Below are positions 23,814 to 35,746 of a DNA stretch of 64,000 nucleotides, piece after piece. Numbering within the stretch: position 1 is the stretch's first letter; each line of letters starts with the position of its first letter. Source of the DNA: Chloranthus sessilifolius (taxonomy: Eukaryota > Streptophyta > Magnoliopsida > Chloranthales > Chloranthaceae); contig CM037590.1 in the NCBI GenBank assembly GCA_021018995.1, positions 66,435,597-66,499,596 on the forward strand, given 5' to 3'. Made by a program: the position numbers and the translations under genes. The notes under the pieces were generated by a model that had not been told where the DNA came from, ran no database searches, and saw nothing but the letters and a program-made list of their open reading frames with translations.

Positions 23814-25096
23814 GCTTCGTTGATTCCTCTCTTTCAAATTATGTCTGCAAGCTACGCAAGGCCATCTATGGCCTCAAACAAGCTCCTCGAGCTTGGTACT
23901 CGACGTTCTCCAAACTTTTGCTCACAAATGGGTTTTTCAACAGTGTCACAGATCCCTCACTGTTTATTGCTCACACTGGTTCACACATAACCATTTCCTA
24001 ATCTACGTAGATGATATCCTTGTCACTGGCAGCAACTCCTAACTCATATCTCAACTCATTGAACTAATGAGCACAAAATTCTCGATGAAAGATCTAGGCC
24101 ATCTCAACTATTTTCTTAGCATAGAAGTCATCCAAGCACCTCCATGAATCACACTGTCTTAGCATAAATATCTCATCGACATTCTCTCTCAAGCAGGCAT
24201 GTTGGATTGTAAGCCCCTATTAGTCCCCGATATCTATTAAAAAGGCTACCGATACTGATGACAACAGTGATTTCACTGATCCTATGCTGTTCAAAAGCAT
24301 CGTAGGAGCCCTTCAATACATCACAATCACTTGCCCCGACTTGTCTTATGCGGTGAATAGCATTTGTCTGCACATGCACTCCAAAAAAGTGCAACACTAC
24401 AATATTGTCAAATGAATCCTGCGCTTTCTCAAGGGTACTCTACACTTTAGACTACAATTTCAACCAAGTACCTTTGAACTTATGGCCTACTCTAATGTCG
24501 ATTGGACAGGTGATAGTGATAATCACCATTCCACAACTGTCTTCTGCATTCATATGGGGCCTAATCTCATATCATGGTGTGCCACAAAGCAATGCACGAT
24601 TGCTAGATCGTCTACCGAGGCTGAATACAGATCTTTCACTCACTCGATAGCTGATATAATGTGGCTAATGGTTCTTGTTCGTGAGATTGGAATTCCTCCT
24701 AGGTCCACACCAATATTGTGGTGTGACAACATCTTGACCATATCTCTTGCTTCGAAACCTATTTTTCATGCCCGCACCAAACATATAGAAGTTGACTATC
24801 ACTTCGTTTGTGAGAAGGTAGTCAACAGAGAAGTTGAAGTTCGCTATATGTCTACTGTTGATCAGGTAACTGACATCTTTACAAAACCCTTATCCTCCCA
24901 AAGATTCAGCTACCTTCAATCCAAAATAAGGGTCGCAGAACTCCCCATAAATTTGCAGGGGCATAGCAGCTCAACATTGGATCATTGCCCAAAGGAAGCT
25001 ACCTTCAACCCATGCCTCTCCAAGAAAATACTAAGGGAATTATTTGTTAATTACTTTATTCTATTATCTGTTATTAATACTCTCTACGATATGTAA
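23814..25096 (+). pseudogene. Ty1/copia RT and RNase H remnant, unit 2
   Basis: The fragment corresponds to 14495-15774 of unit 1. It starts in RT ([11 protein letters not shown] at about 23860) and runs through the YVDD region near 24005 to RNase H (SSTEAEYRS, DIFTKPL), with 204 open codons at 24482-25096. It is a passenger of the duplication, not a separate insertion: its downstream flank (A-run, dispersed repeat, gypsy LTR) is the same as in unit 1. Confidence 0.9.
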
Positions 25097-25136
25097 GGCA
25101 CATCCAAATTGTGTATGAAGAATGACGTTATTAAAA

Positions 25137-25733
25137 AAAAAAAAAAACCATTAACAGTTTATGGCCACAATGAACTCCATGTTTGGACTAAACATGAGTA
25201 TTTCGTGTGTAATACTAGTTTATGGTCACACTACCCTTACCTCTTTTATAATGAGTAATGCTATTTCTGAATGGGTACCTTTTTTCTCCCCCCTACAGGT
25301 TTATTGAATGCCCCTATGTACAAAACCCATTGGAACACATTGACTACTTGGAATAAGAAGATGGAGATTGTTTTTCTCCCCAATCTTCCACACAACAGAT
25401 CTGAAGACTATGATTGTACCATCAGACGATCAATTTTTCTTTCCAAGTGACACATGCCAAAAAAGTGGCGCTAAAATCACACGGCACAAATCTCACTCAA
25501 ACATGAACTTTGGGCTATATTTCTGAAATCTGTACCTCATGGAATCCGAAACTACTGGTCTGATGATAAAATCATGGTCTCAAGACCCATTACGTGATAG
25601 ATTGGGGTGGAAAACAATCTCCATCTTTTTGAATAGGCCTGAAAATGGGGTTGGGCCAACCTAATTATCAAGCGAAACAAAATTTTAGGCCATAGTAGAG
25701 ACCATCAGATATATGGCAGGCTTAGTCGTCCAT
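25137..25733 (+). repeat. Dispersed repeat right part, unit 2
   Basis: Nearly identical to 15817-16411, including the A-run at the left and the direct join to the gypsy LTR at the right. No gene is seen. Confidence 0.6.
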
Positions 25734-27982
25734 TGTAATATCCCGAAAATTTAGAACCCAAACACTAGACTACGTGCACGTGTTTATTTCAGCACACGTG
25801 GCACTTGTAAGAATTTAGGTATAAGTTTCATACAAAATTTGGAAGGCTTAAACAACTTGATTGGGTGTGCGAGCTCCACATCGAGCAACAACTCCTTGGA
25901 TAAGAATTAACACACAGAAGTTGTGAGCTTGCTTCACATGGAAGCAAGACCCTTGGTTAAATTGGCAAGGCTTCTCACGTAAGCCACTGGCTTTACTTTG
26001 CATGAATTTGAAAGAGAAAGAAAGAGAGAGCTTAGAGAAGGGAAACTCCGCCTCTCATGCCCTCCGATACCTTGTAGTGTTGTTGGTCTCCCTCTCAATT
26101 TCTCCTTATCCTTGATCATTAGCACGAGAAGGCATTGATTTCAACGTGGTTGTGATCCGTGATTGTGAGAGAGATAGCTCTGTTTCCTATGAATCCTCTT
26201 TTGCTTTGTTCTTGAAACACCACATTCATTGACCTCTCGAGATCCTCCTGCGCATACAATTTTAATTCATTGTAGGTGGTTAGAGGAATTAATCTTCAAA
26301 TTCGTCTCCATATGATCGCGAGGAAGTGAGTTTCAAAACCCTTGGATGTGTGGTGCAAGTGTCGCTATTCATCGCTTGTCGAACGTGTTGATTACACGAA
26401 TCTTGAAGGTGAGGAATTAAAACTCATTGATTATAGATTAATAGTTTAATTCCCTTGAAATTGTGCAAAAGATTGGGAAGTTGGGTGTAGGAAGAGAGCA
26501 AGAAGAAAAATCAGGAAACATAGCAATGGTGTGCTAAAACACCCAAAACGGCTCGCCCGAATTGAAATTCGTGCGGGCGAATTGCCTTTAGAAAACAAAG
26601 GGTGAAAACCGCGTGTGCAAAAATAAGCCTGAAAAAGTTCTGGAATTTCTCGCTCGCGCGATTTATGAGGTGCCGGATGAAATCGCGCGCACGATTTTCT
26701 TCATTTGGTTTTTTGTGAGGTTTTCTTTTGAAAAACTCCTATGGCTTCAATGTTTATGCTTTCTTAAGTATGTATAAGTAAATTTTGAATGCCTTAAACT
26801 ATAGGTGGTGAGTTGGAGTCATCCGTTAGGATTTACACGTCATTTTAGCGTGAATTCCGAACTGAGGTAGGGGAACCTCAATACCAATTCCATTTTTGTC
26901 TTAATTTATATGAATAATATGATATGATCGATGTGAAATACGATAAATCTAAATTTTCTTTTGAACTTGATCATGAACTCTGAAATTTCTTGATTCCTCT
27001 TTGAATTTGAATTGTACATGAACTCTGAACTCAGAACTCTAAATCTAGCTATATAATTAAATACACTGAATTATGTATTAGAATCCACAGTTTATTTAAG
27101 GTTCATACAAATGAACCCCTCCACTCTTTGAACCATGTTGACGGTGAATTTGAATAGGGTAAGTTTCCCTCATAACGCATGGGCTTATCGCACTTTCGAA
27201 AAATGTTCATTGAACGGCGATGATTAGGTAGGGGTTCCCATCGGAAATCTCTGACTCCCAATGCTATATTTGCATGGGAGATTATTTAAGTTATGATTTA
27301 AGTCACTGCTAAGATAAGCATTGCATGTACAAATTAAGAACACATTAGAACTTGAAACTATTTGAAATCCTGATTGTTGAATTCGAATATGAAGCTTGAA
27401 AAGATATTCTGTCAACGAAACTACATGTGATCTTAGTATTTGAAAATTCAGTTATTTAAGCTGTTTTGAACATCTGCTTGAATTCTGTCTTTTAAAATCA
27501 TGTTTGTTCTGATAAGATATAATTGAGATTGAGTTTCATCTGCTGAGCTTAGGCCGTTAGCTCACCCTGACTATATGTCACTGGTGTAAATACCACTCAG
27601 GATCAGGACTACGAGAGTGATCCGGAGGAAGAGATGGACATTCCACCTGACGAGTTTTACCTATAGACATGGGATTTTGAACTCGGTATAGTTTTTGTTT
27701 ATTTTGAATTGGATACAGTTAGGATTTATGGTCTCTGGGCCCGGTACATTGAGTATTTTGTAAGTGATAAGAATATGCATGCGTGTATATACATTTTGGG
27801 GAACCACTATTGGAAACCATTGCTTAGGTGATGGTCGGCCATCACCGGTAATTTTTTTTTGTACTTTTTATATTATATATATTGATATCTATGTTAAATT
27901 TTTGATTATGTTGTGAATGTACCTAGTCGATGGCGAGCCGACTTTCTCGATATTTCGGGTACGGGAAAGTTGGGTTGTCACA
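25734..27982 (+). repeat. Gypsy LTR between units 2 and 3
   Basis: Full LTR, TGTAATATCCCG to GGTTGTCACA, about 2.25 kb. It differs from 16412-18648 by scattered small changes. The conserved stem-loop is at 27544-27564. Confidence 0.88.
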
Positions 27983-27984
27983 GT

Positions 27985-27996
27985 TAGTATCAAAGC
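27985..27996 (+). other. Primer-binding site, gypsy unit 3
   Basis: TAGTATCAAAGC, two bases after the LTR end, as in units 1 and 2. Confidence 0.8.
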
Positions 27997-28032
27997 TATG
28001 GCACTAGATTCGTATTCCGTAGGATGAGGTAG

Positions 28033-29320
28033 ATGAGCATGACCCCACGATTCAGAGGCAAAGGTCGAGGCAGAGGTAGAGACGGACCAAGGACGGTTCA
28101 CGTGGAAGATGTTCCAGTGGTCATAGGTACATCTAGGGGTGCTGGGATCACTGCAGGTCTTAACGCCACTCCTATTGGAGGTGGAGGTAATGAAGGACGT
28201 GTGAAGCAAGTGTTGGAAAACTTGGCCAACAATATGGCACAATAGACAGCGTCAATGGCTCAACAAGTAGAGTTACTTGCGGCGTAAAGCACCCTTCCAG
28301 GTTTGCAGAGTTTTGGAGGATGCGTCCTCCAAACTTTTCGGGTCAGACTGATTGGCTTGAAGTCAAGAGATAGCTAAATGAGATGGAAAAAATCTTTAGT
28401 GTGCTTCCTTGCACCAAAGATGAAAAGGTTAGGTGGACAACCTTCAAGTTGGATGGAGAAGCTGACCCGTGGTGGAAATCGGTATCCAGGACTCGAGAGC
28501 AGGAGCATTCAAACACTCCATGGACTTGGGCCGAGTTTGTTGAAACGTTTAATGACAAGTACTTTCCCAACGTAGTGAGGAATTAGTGGGAAGTACAGTT
28601 CATAGAATTGAAGCAAGATGGAATGACCGGTAAAGTAGTAAGGGCCAAGTACGAGACTTTCGAGGTTTGCACCTCAACATATAGTCACCTAATTAATGAA
28701 AGCTAGGAAGTTAGGTGTGTCCGAGGTATTATATTTAGGAAGGGGTTTCAATATTGGAACTAGAGACGTATGGAGAAGTAATGGGAGAGGCCCTTATTGC
28801 TGAGGAAGACATCGATAAAATGTTTAAGAGGAGAGACCAGCAAAATAGGGATATATCTAGTCTAGGGCAGTCAAGTGCCTCTGAGTAGGCAATTAAGAGG
28901 CCGAGGTTTTCGAGACTGCTGTGATATCCTACTCAGCTGGCTTCTCGAGACCAGCTACCTATTCAGGACCGATCTCCTATCAAAGGCCGCCTGTGCCCTT
29001 ACCTACACGACCCTTCCGTCCTTCAGGCACTACTGCAAGTGGGGCATCAGTGGCACAATGATCTTCTCGTGCCGCGTCTTTCTCTCCGGCTCCATTATGT
29101 ACAAGGTGTGGGAAACCACACAAGACTGAAGATTGCAGGAGGAACTCTAGAGCTTGCTTCAGATGTGGCAAGATAGGACACCTGATCAAGGATTGTCCTG
29201 AAGAAAGTAAGGAAAGGACTGCTTCGGTTTCTACTCAAAGATCTTCTCGGCCTACTGTTCAGGGTCGAGCCTATGCCGTTACCGCGCATGATGCATTGAC
29301 ATCAAACGATGTCATCCAAG
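28033..29320 (+). pseudogene. gag: Gypsy gag, unit 3 (broken, best-preserved nucleocapsid)
   Basis: Starts MSMTPRFRGKGRGRG. The shared stop after NNMAQ, the stop before LNEMEK and the stop after FPNVVRN are present. The nucleocapsid is the cleanest of the three: [13 protein letters not shown] then [14 protein letters not shown], followed by an open frame to the codons for NDVIQ at 29306-29319, where the intron-like block begins. The matching reading frame beyond that block is what makes splicing worth considering. Confidence 0.87.
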
Positions 29321-29508
29321 GTATGACTTCACCACTAATAGTTAAATTATTACCTTATCTTCAGTTGTGCAATGTTCTTGAGATGTGTTTTTAATTAGAA
29401 TATTCTATTCATGTTGTGACACCGCCCTGATTGTACTTAAGTGCACCACATTTGTTGAAACGTAGGTACCCTACATCTTTACCAATGTAGTGACATCTGC
29501 TATCACAG
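29321..29508 (+). other. Intron-like block between gag and protease, unit 3
   Basis: GTATGAC directly follows the last gag codons (CAA-G). Removing 29321-29465 (ending CGTAG) keeps gag in frame with protease (Q-G-T-L-H ... L-I-D-P-G). Removing 29321-29508 (ending CACAG) gives a better-looking acceptor but leaves protease out of frame in the present copy. Unspliced reading hits a stop within 30 codons. Retrotransposons with introns are known (Ogre elements, between protease and RT), so a splice that controls Gag versus Gag-Pol is plausible but unproven. Confidence 0.5.
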
Positions 29509-32500
29509 GGCACGAGTTTTGATAGACCCAGGGTCTACGCACTCCTTTATCACGCCTCAAATCATGACAAAATTGAGCATCACTCCTGAACCCCTAGACT
29601 TCATTTTGGCAGTGTCAGTTCCTACAGGAAGCTCGGTGAGCACAAATACAGTATGTCGATCGGTGGTCGTTGCGGTTGAAGGCCACGAGATGATAGCCGA
29701 TTTAATCCTATTAGATATGCAAGGATTCAATGTAATCTGTGGGATGGATTGGCTATCTGCATACCATGCTAGCATGGATTGCCTCCGAAAAGTAGTAATT
29801 TTTCGCCCTCCAAAGGGAAAATCCTCTCGATTTTTTGGAGTCAAGTCTAACATCGCACCATTCGTCTACGCATCCGGCAGAGTGTATGATGAGCAATGGG
29901 TTCCATGGGTACCTCACGTTCATGAAGAGCCAACGAGAGGAGGAAATCAACATCAATGACGTTTCTGTTGTATTCGAGTTCCCAGATGTATTTCCTGAGG
30001 ATCTCCTCAGATTACCACCTGATAGGGAGATCGAGTTCTTGATTGAATTGGCTCCAGGTACCAAGCCGTTATCGAAAGCTCCGTATCACATGGCACCAGT
30101 AGAATTGAAAGAACTGAAGGAGCAACTTCAAGAGGTTTTAAATAAAGGATTTATCAGACCTAGTGTGTCTCCTTGGGGAGCATCGATACTATTTGTTAAG
30201 AAGAAGGACGGTTCGATGAGGCTCTGCATCGATTATCGCCAGTTAAACAAGTTGATTAAGAATCGCTATCCACTCCTGCAGATTGATAACCTCTTTGACC
30301 AGCTATAAGGCATAAAATTCTTTTTAAAGATCGACATGAGGTCAGGTTACCATCAGTTGAAGATCAAAGTAAAGGATATTTTGAAGACTACTTTTCGCAC
30401 TAGATAGGGACACTACGAGTTTTTAGTAATGCCCTTTGGGTTGACGAATGCACCATCGTTGTTTATGGATTTGATGAACTGATTATTCAAACCTCACCTT
30501 GACAAATCTGTGGTTCTTTTCGTAGATGATATCCTCATCTATTCGAAAATGAGAGAGGAGCACGAGCAACATTTATGAGTGGCTCTCTAGACACTTAGAG
30601 ACCATCAGTTATATACAAAATTAAGCAAGTGTGAGCTCTGACTTGAGCAGGTCAGTATCTTGGGACATGTCATCTCTGAGACTGGCATAACCATTGATCC
30701 AGCCAAGATTGAAGCTGTTGTGAAGTGGGAACAATCGAAGATGGTAACAGAAGTTCATAGTTTCCTTGGATTGGCTGGGTACTACAGGAGATTTGTCGAA
30801 GGTTTTTCCAAGATTTAAGGTTCCCTTATGCAACTAACAAGAAAAAATGCTAAGTTTGATGGGACTGAATAGTGTGAGCAGAGTTTTCAGGAGCTTAAGA
30901 AGAGATTGACCACCGCACCAGTGCTTGTAATATCGTCGGGTAGTGGAGGTTTTACGGTGTACAGTGACGCTTCATACAACGGATTAGGTTGTGTGCTTAA
31001 TCAGAATGAGAGAGCCATTACGTACGGCTCTCGACAGTTTAAGGATCATGAGAAGAATTATTCGACTCATGACCTTGAGTTAGCGGCAGTCATCTTCGCC
31101 CTGAAGATCTTGAGGCATTACCTTTACGGAGAAATATTTGATATATTCACAGACCACAAAAGCCTCAAATACCTTTTCACTTAGAAAGATTTGAACATGA
31201 GGCAACGAAGGTGGATGGAGTTCCTCGAGGACTATGATTATTCCATCCAGTACCACCCCGAGAAGGCTAATGTTGTAGAAGATGCATTGAACTAAAAATC
31301 TTCTGCCTAGTTGTTACACCTCATTGCAAGAGTGCATAGATGGCATTTTCTGAAAGATATGGCCCTATGCAATATGAGGTTCGATGTTAAAGGTTTGGGA
31401 GCATTGATGGCTACTATTGTGATTCGGTCAACGCTTTTTGATAACATCCAAAATCTATAGATGACTGATGATGACCTCATGGCCATCAGACATGATGTGA
31501 GTAGTGGGAATAAGCCAGATTTCTCCATCAGGGAGGACGGTTCTCTACTATTCCGAGGTCGAATGTGCATACCAACCAACGCCGAGCTTTGAGACACCAT
31601 TCTAGAGGAAGCTCACAAGTCAATATACACCATCCACCCTGGAGGTACTAAGATGTACCAAGATCTGAAGAAGAGTTTTTGGTGGAGAGGTTTGAAGAAG
31701 GATGTAGTCGAATATGTATCAAAATGTTTGGGATGTCAACAGGTGAAGGTTGATCATCGGAACCCATCTGGTCTACTACAACCATTGCCGATACCAGAAT
31801 AGAAATGGGAAGCCATATCTATGGACTTCATCCTTGGTTTACCAAGAATAGTAGAGGGGCACAATGCTATTTGGGTAGTCATTGATCGATTGACCAAGTC
31901 TGCTCACTTCCTGCCATTCAATACGAAGTATACAGTGAGTAGACTGGCAAAACTGTATCTTGAGGAGATTGTCTGATTATATGGTATTCCTACTAGCATT
32001 GTTTTAGATAAAGATCCATTGTATATGTCGCAGTTTTGGCAACGACTTCAAGAAGGTATGGGATCGCCGTTAGATTTCAGCTTCGCGTTTCACCCACAGA
32101 CAAATGGGCAAACTAAGAGAGTCAATCAGATCATAGAGGACATGCTTTGGGCATGTATGCTAGATTTTCAAGGGTCATGGGATCAACATTTACCCCTGAT
32201 CGAGTTCACATACAATAACAGTTATCAAGTGAGCATCGGAATGGCTCCCTACGAAACATTATATGGGCAGAGATGTAGGTCTCCACTTAACTGGAATGAA
32301 ATCGGAGAAAAGTTTATACTGTGTTCAAAAATCATTGAAAGCACGACTGAAGTTGTATGTGTGATCCGTGAAAGGTTAAAGGTCGTGCATAGTCGACAAA
32401 AGAGTTACGCCGACTTGAAAAGAATAAGTGTTGAGTTTAAGATTAGCAATACTGTATTCATTAAGATTTCACCTGTGAAAGGTGTAATGCGTTTTGGAAA

Positions 32501-32861
32501 GCGTGGAAAATTGAGTCCGCATTATGTGGGCTTGTTCTAGATATTGGGCCGGGTAGGAGAAGTTGTGTACTGGATCGCTCTACCGCCGCAACTCTCAAAC
32601 ATGCACAACGTGTTTCACGTATCAATGTTAAGAAAGTATGTGAAGGACCCGACTCACGTTTTGGATTATCAACCGATTGAAATTAAAGAGGATTTGACCG
32701 TTAGAGTAGAACCAGTGCAAATCCTTGATCGAAAAGTGCAAGTACTAAGTACCAAGCGCATTCCATTGGTACTTGTGAGATGGTAGAATCATTCACCAGA
32801 AGAGGCTACTTGGGAACGCGAATCGGATATAAGAGATGTATATCAGCAGCTGTTTGACTAA
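29509..32861 (+). pseudogene. pol: Gypsy pol, unit 3 (broken)
   Basis: Protease (29519-29850, IDPGSTHSF), a local frameshift near 29865-29885, RT (29960-30790; FVDDILIYSK at about 30520), RNase H (30955-31185), integrase zinc region (31610-31745; CLGCQQVK), integrase core (31800-32260; FHPQTNGQTKRVNQII) and the C-terminal chromodomain-like end (32544-32861). In-frame stops after DNLFDQL, FRTR, LMN, EEHEQHL and KYLF are the same as in units 1 and 2. Most are explained by C-to-T or G-to-A changes. It is the most readable of the three pol copies. Confidence 0.9.
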
Positions 32862-32890
32862 AGCAACAACCGATGTCGCGGTTGTGACTC

Positions 32891-32950
32891 CAAAATGGTG
32901 AATATCATGTAAGGTAATTAACAGAATTTTTGGACTTGAGGTGCCCTGAG
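32891..32950 (-). pseudogene. LINE tail, unit 3 (60 bp)
   Basis: The same LINE 3' junction as in units 1 and 2 follows the gypsy stop, but homology ends abruptly after GAGGTGCCCTGAG at 32950 (equivalent to 5872). This fixes the right breakpoint of the tandem array. Confidence 0.85.
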
Positions 32951-33501
32951 TTTATACCTTATTTTTAATTTATCTTCATGTTAGTGTGCGCATATAGTAT
33001 AGTCAGTGATTTAAACAATATGATTGGTCATCGTTAAATGATGGATTAGGTTCTACATTATACTTTCAAGTGATATTGGTAAATGTGAGTGCAAGGGAAG
33101 GAAATTGAGAGGAAATGATAGTAGAAAGGTAGTGCGAGAGGATAGAACAGCTCGAAAACTGCTTTAATACCAAGAACACACAAACTGGAGAAACCGTGCA
33201 TGCAAATTTCAAATCGCCCCTGCGATTTCTTCAGAAACCCATAATCGTAAGTTCAGAGAAAACCGCGTGCGCGATTTAGAATTGCCCGCACATTTTTTGG
33301 GATTACAAAGGGGCCCACGCCCTAACTTGTTGTTTTCACCCAAAGGGTTTTCTTCTTCTCCGCGAGTTCTCGACATTTTTCTCCGGATTTGCTCAAATCC
33401 TTCAATCTAAAGACGATATTTTTTATTTCTCTTCATACCTAAAAGTAAGTTTTTACTTTATTTAAGATTTTTGTTTTTCTCAAACTTTGAATGCCACTAC
33501 G
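32951..33501 (+). other. Leader of the transposon-protein element; LTR-like motifs
   Basis: No gene. It contains GCGCGATTT/AAATCGC-type inverted motifs (about 33205-33295), reminiscent of those in the array LTR near 17220-17370. It leads into the start codon at 33502. It may be the 5' region of the element whose ORF follows. Confidence 0.35.
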
Positions 33502-33997
33502 ATGAGTTCTAAAAAAAAATCTGCTTCGAAGATCTCGACTTCAAGCGAAAAACCCCTTCGAAGAAACCAAAGACCGACCCGCCCCTAATCGTGCACAATC
33601 AACCCTCCGAATGGTGAGGGCGAAGGGTTTTGAGATGGAATGGTTGTTAATAATGACCTATTTGAGGACCGCGATGACACTCGGTGGACCCTGCAATACC
33701 TAATCGCGGCCGGCATGAAATCGCTCCTCAAGCCTTTTCATGATTATTACTACCCTAGGTTGGTAAAGTTGTTTTACCAAAACCTACAAATGAGTGAGGA
33801 CGGGTTAGGACTGTGCACCACGATCGGCAAACAGATGTTCCACTTCGATCTCATTCATATCGGTGCCGCCATGGGGTGTTCGTCGACTTTTGTCCCTGGT
33901 TGAGGCCTACAACCCCCGAACCGTTGAGTTGTACCGTTTCACCAGATCATTGTCAACATGACCACTGGTGAACATGGAAAATCACTTAGGAGAGCCC

Positions 33998-35746
33998 TGA
34001 TGTGATATTTTAATGTATGTTTTACTCGCAAGTGCACGAATCGGTTTGTATATAGTGGGTGCGGAGTACGAGATCGTTCCCACGAGGACTAATTTTGAAA
34101 TATCTAAAAGAGACCAACAAATTCTAAAAATCTATGAAAATCTAATAGTATTCTACTAATTTTATGATTTGAATGGTTGATAGGATGGTGATTAATGACT
34201 ACCAAAAATAAAACGTAATTGATTATTCACAAATAAAAAAATAAAGATAATGATAAAGATGAAGATACTAAATCCTCCCATCTTTGGTCCGTGGTCCGTT
34301 CTTCCCATAATATAAATCTAGGGGTTAAATTATGTGATGAAATATGAGTAACAAAATCTCTTTATGGAAGATCTATGGTCAACACCCTAATAGGTTCCAT
34401 GTTGCATCCCTGCAAATCAGGACTTAGATAATTTTCATATATAGATCTGGGATCAAGGGTACGGCTAGACACACATGATCTCAGGTTCAAATAAAAATCA
34501 TCCCTAAAGTGGGTGAAAATTCCAACAAGAATACCACTTACAAATCTGAAATCAAGGGCATGGCTCGGCACACTTTATTCAGATTAGGGATATTTAAGAT
34601 AAAATTACCATTACAGAACCAAGATCCAGGGCATGGCTCGGCACACTCGATCCCAGAACATAATCATAATTAAATCCACACAACGAAAACACAAAGACCA
34701 TAACAATGATAGGATAAAATTACCGTCACAGATCTGAGATCCCGGGCATGGCTCGGCACACGCGATCCCGGTTAGTGATGGGGATTTCATCCATTCATGA
34801 TAGCACAATAACCATAAATTAAAATCTCATATTTTAATCCCTAATTTATATTATTAAAAGCACATCCCTCGGATGGGAATCATTAGATCCCCATCTCTAT
34901 AAATTTAGCCACACATATTGTAAAGAATTGACATAAATAAATAAAGACGGGAAAATAACATTAATTAAAATTACCTCAAGCTTCAAAATAAATTACGTTG
35001 ATCCACACAGATGATCTTCAGAAAATTAATGCAGGAATAAACTTTGAACAGAAATTATAAACTGAAGGAATGAGTACTGAAAAATTAAAGGGAACAAAGC
35101 TCTTAAAAAGAAATAATAAAACTTCCCTATTTCTAGGTCTAACTATGAAAAATAATGGCTAAAAACTAAGAACACTAAAAACTAAAACTCTCTAAAAAAA
35201 AACTCTAATTCTAATCTCTAATTTACTACCTCTAACTAATTCCCTTTTTCTGAAGTGTTTGAGTCCCTTTAAATAGACCCGTCGACCACCTAAAAAGTCC
35301 CAAAAAATAGGTTTTCTGTGTCAATTTCGTGTCAAACTTAAACTCGCTCGATTAATCGACCCCGTAAATCCGTGAAATTCAGCACTTCTTCTTGGTTCAG
35401 ACACTGCTTCGGTATTTTGGCCATAACTTTCTATCCCGAACTCGGATTGAGACGATTCTTACGCCGTTGGAAAGCTGACGAAAAGATCTACAACTTTCAT
35501 GTTTTGACAATTTCGTAATTCGACCGTCTTGAAGGTCCAAATTTAGCCGCAAGTCGTACCAAGTTCTTGATTACCCGAAATTGCAGTGTTTTTGCATTAT
35601 ATTCAGAATTCTTGCACTGTTTTCTATACTTGGCTCATATTTACCTGAAACACTTCAAATCTAATAAATCTTATCAGATAGCCTTCATCGGACAGCTAAA
35701 TATAGGTATTTAGGGGTGAAATATCCACAGTTTTCAGTACTCATCA
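33998..35746 (+). mobile_element. Solo LTR with 5-bp target duplication (AGCCC)
   Basis: The segment begins TGATGTGATATTTTAATG and ends AGTACTCATCA, with TG...CA termini. It is flanked by AGCCC at 33993-33997 and 35747-35751. Removing it and one AGCCC rejoins the surrounding pseudogene. The start, with CGCAAGTGCACGAATCG and GATCGTTCCCACGAGGAC, is a familiar plant LTR beginning. There is no internal region, so it is a solo LTR left by LTR-LTR recombination. Orientation is taken from those motifs. Confidence 0.85.
34457..34761 (+). repeat. Four copies of GGGCATGGCTCGGCACAC inside the solo LTR
   Basis: Copies at 34457-34474 (three changes), 34556-34573, 34629-34646 and 34744-34761. They are spaced about 70-115 bp apart, and most are bordered by GATC-containing arms (GATCCAGG..., CGATCCC). 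Confidence 0.75.
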
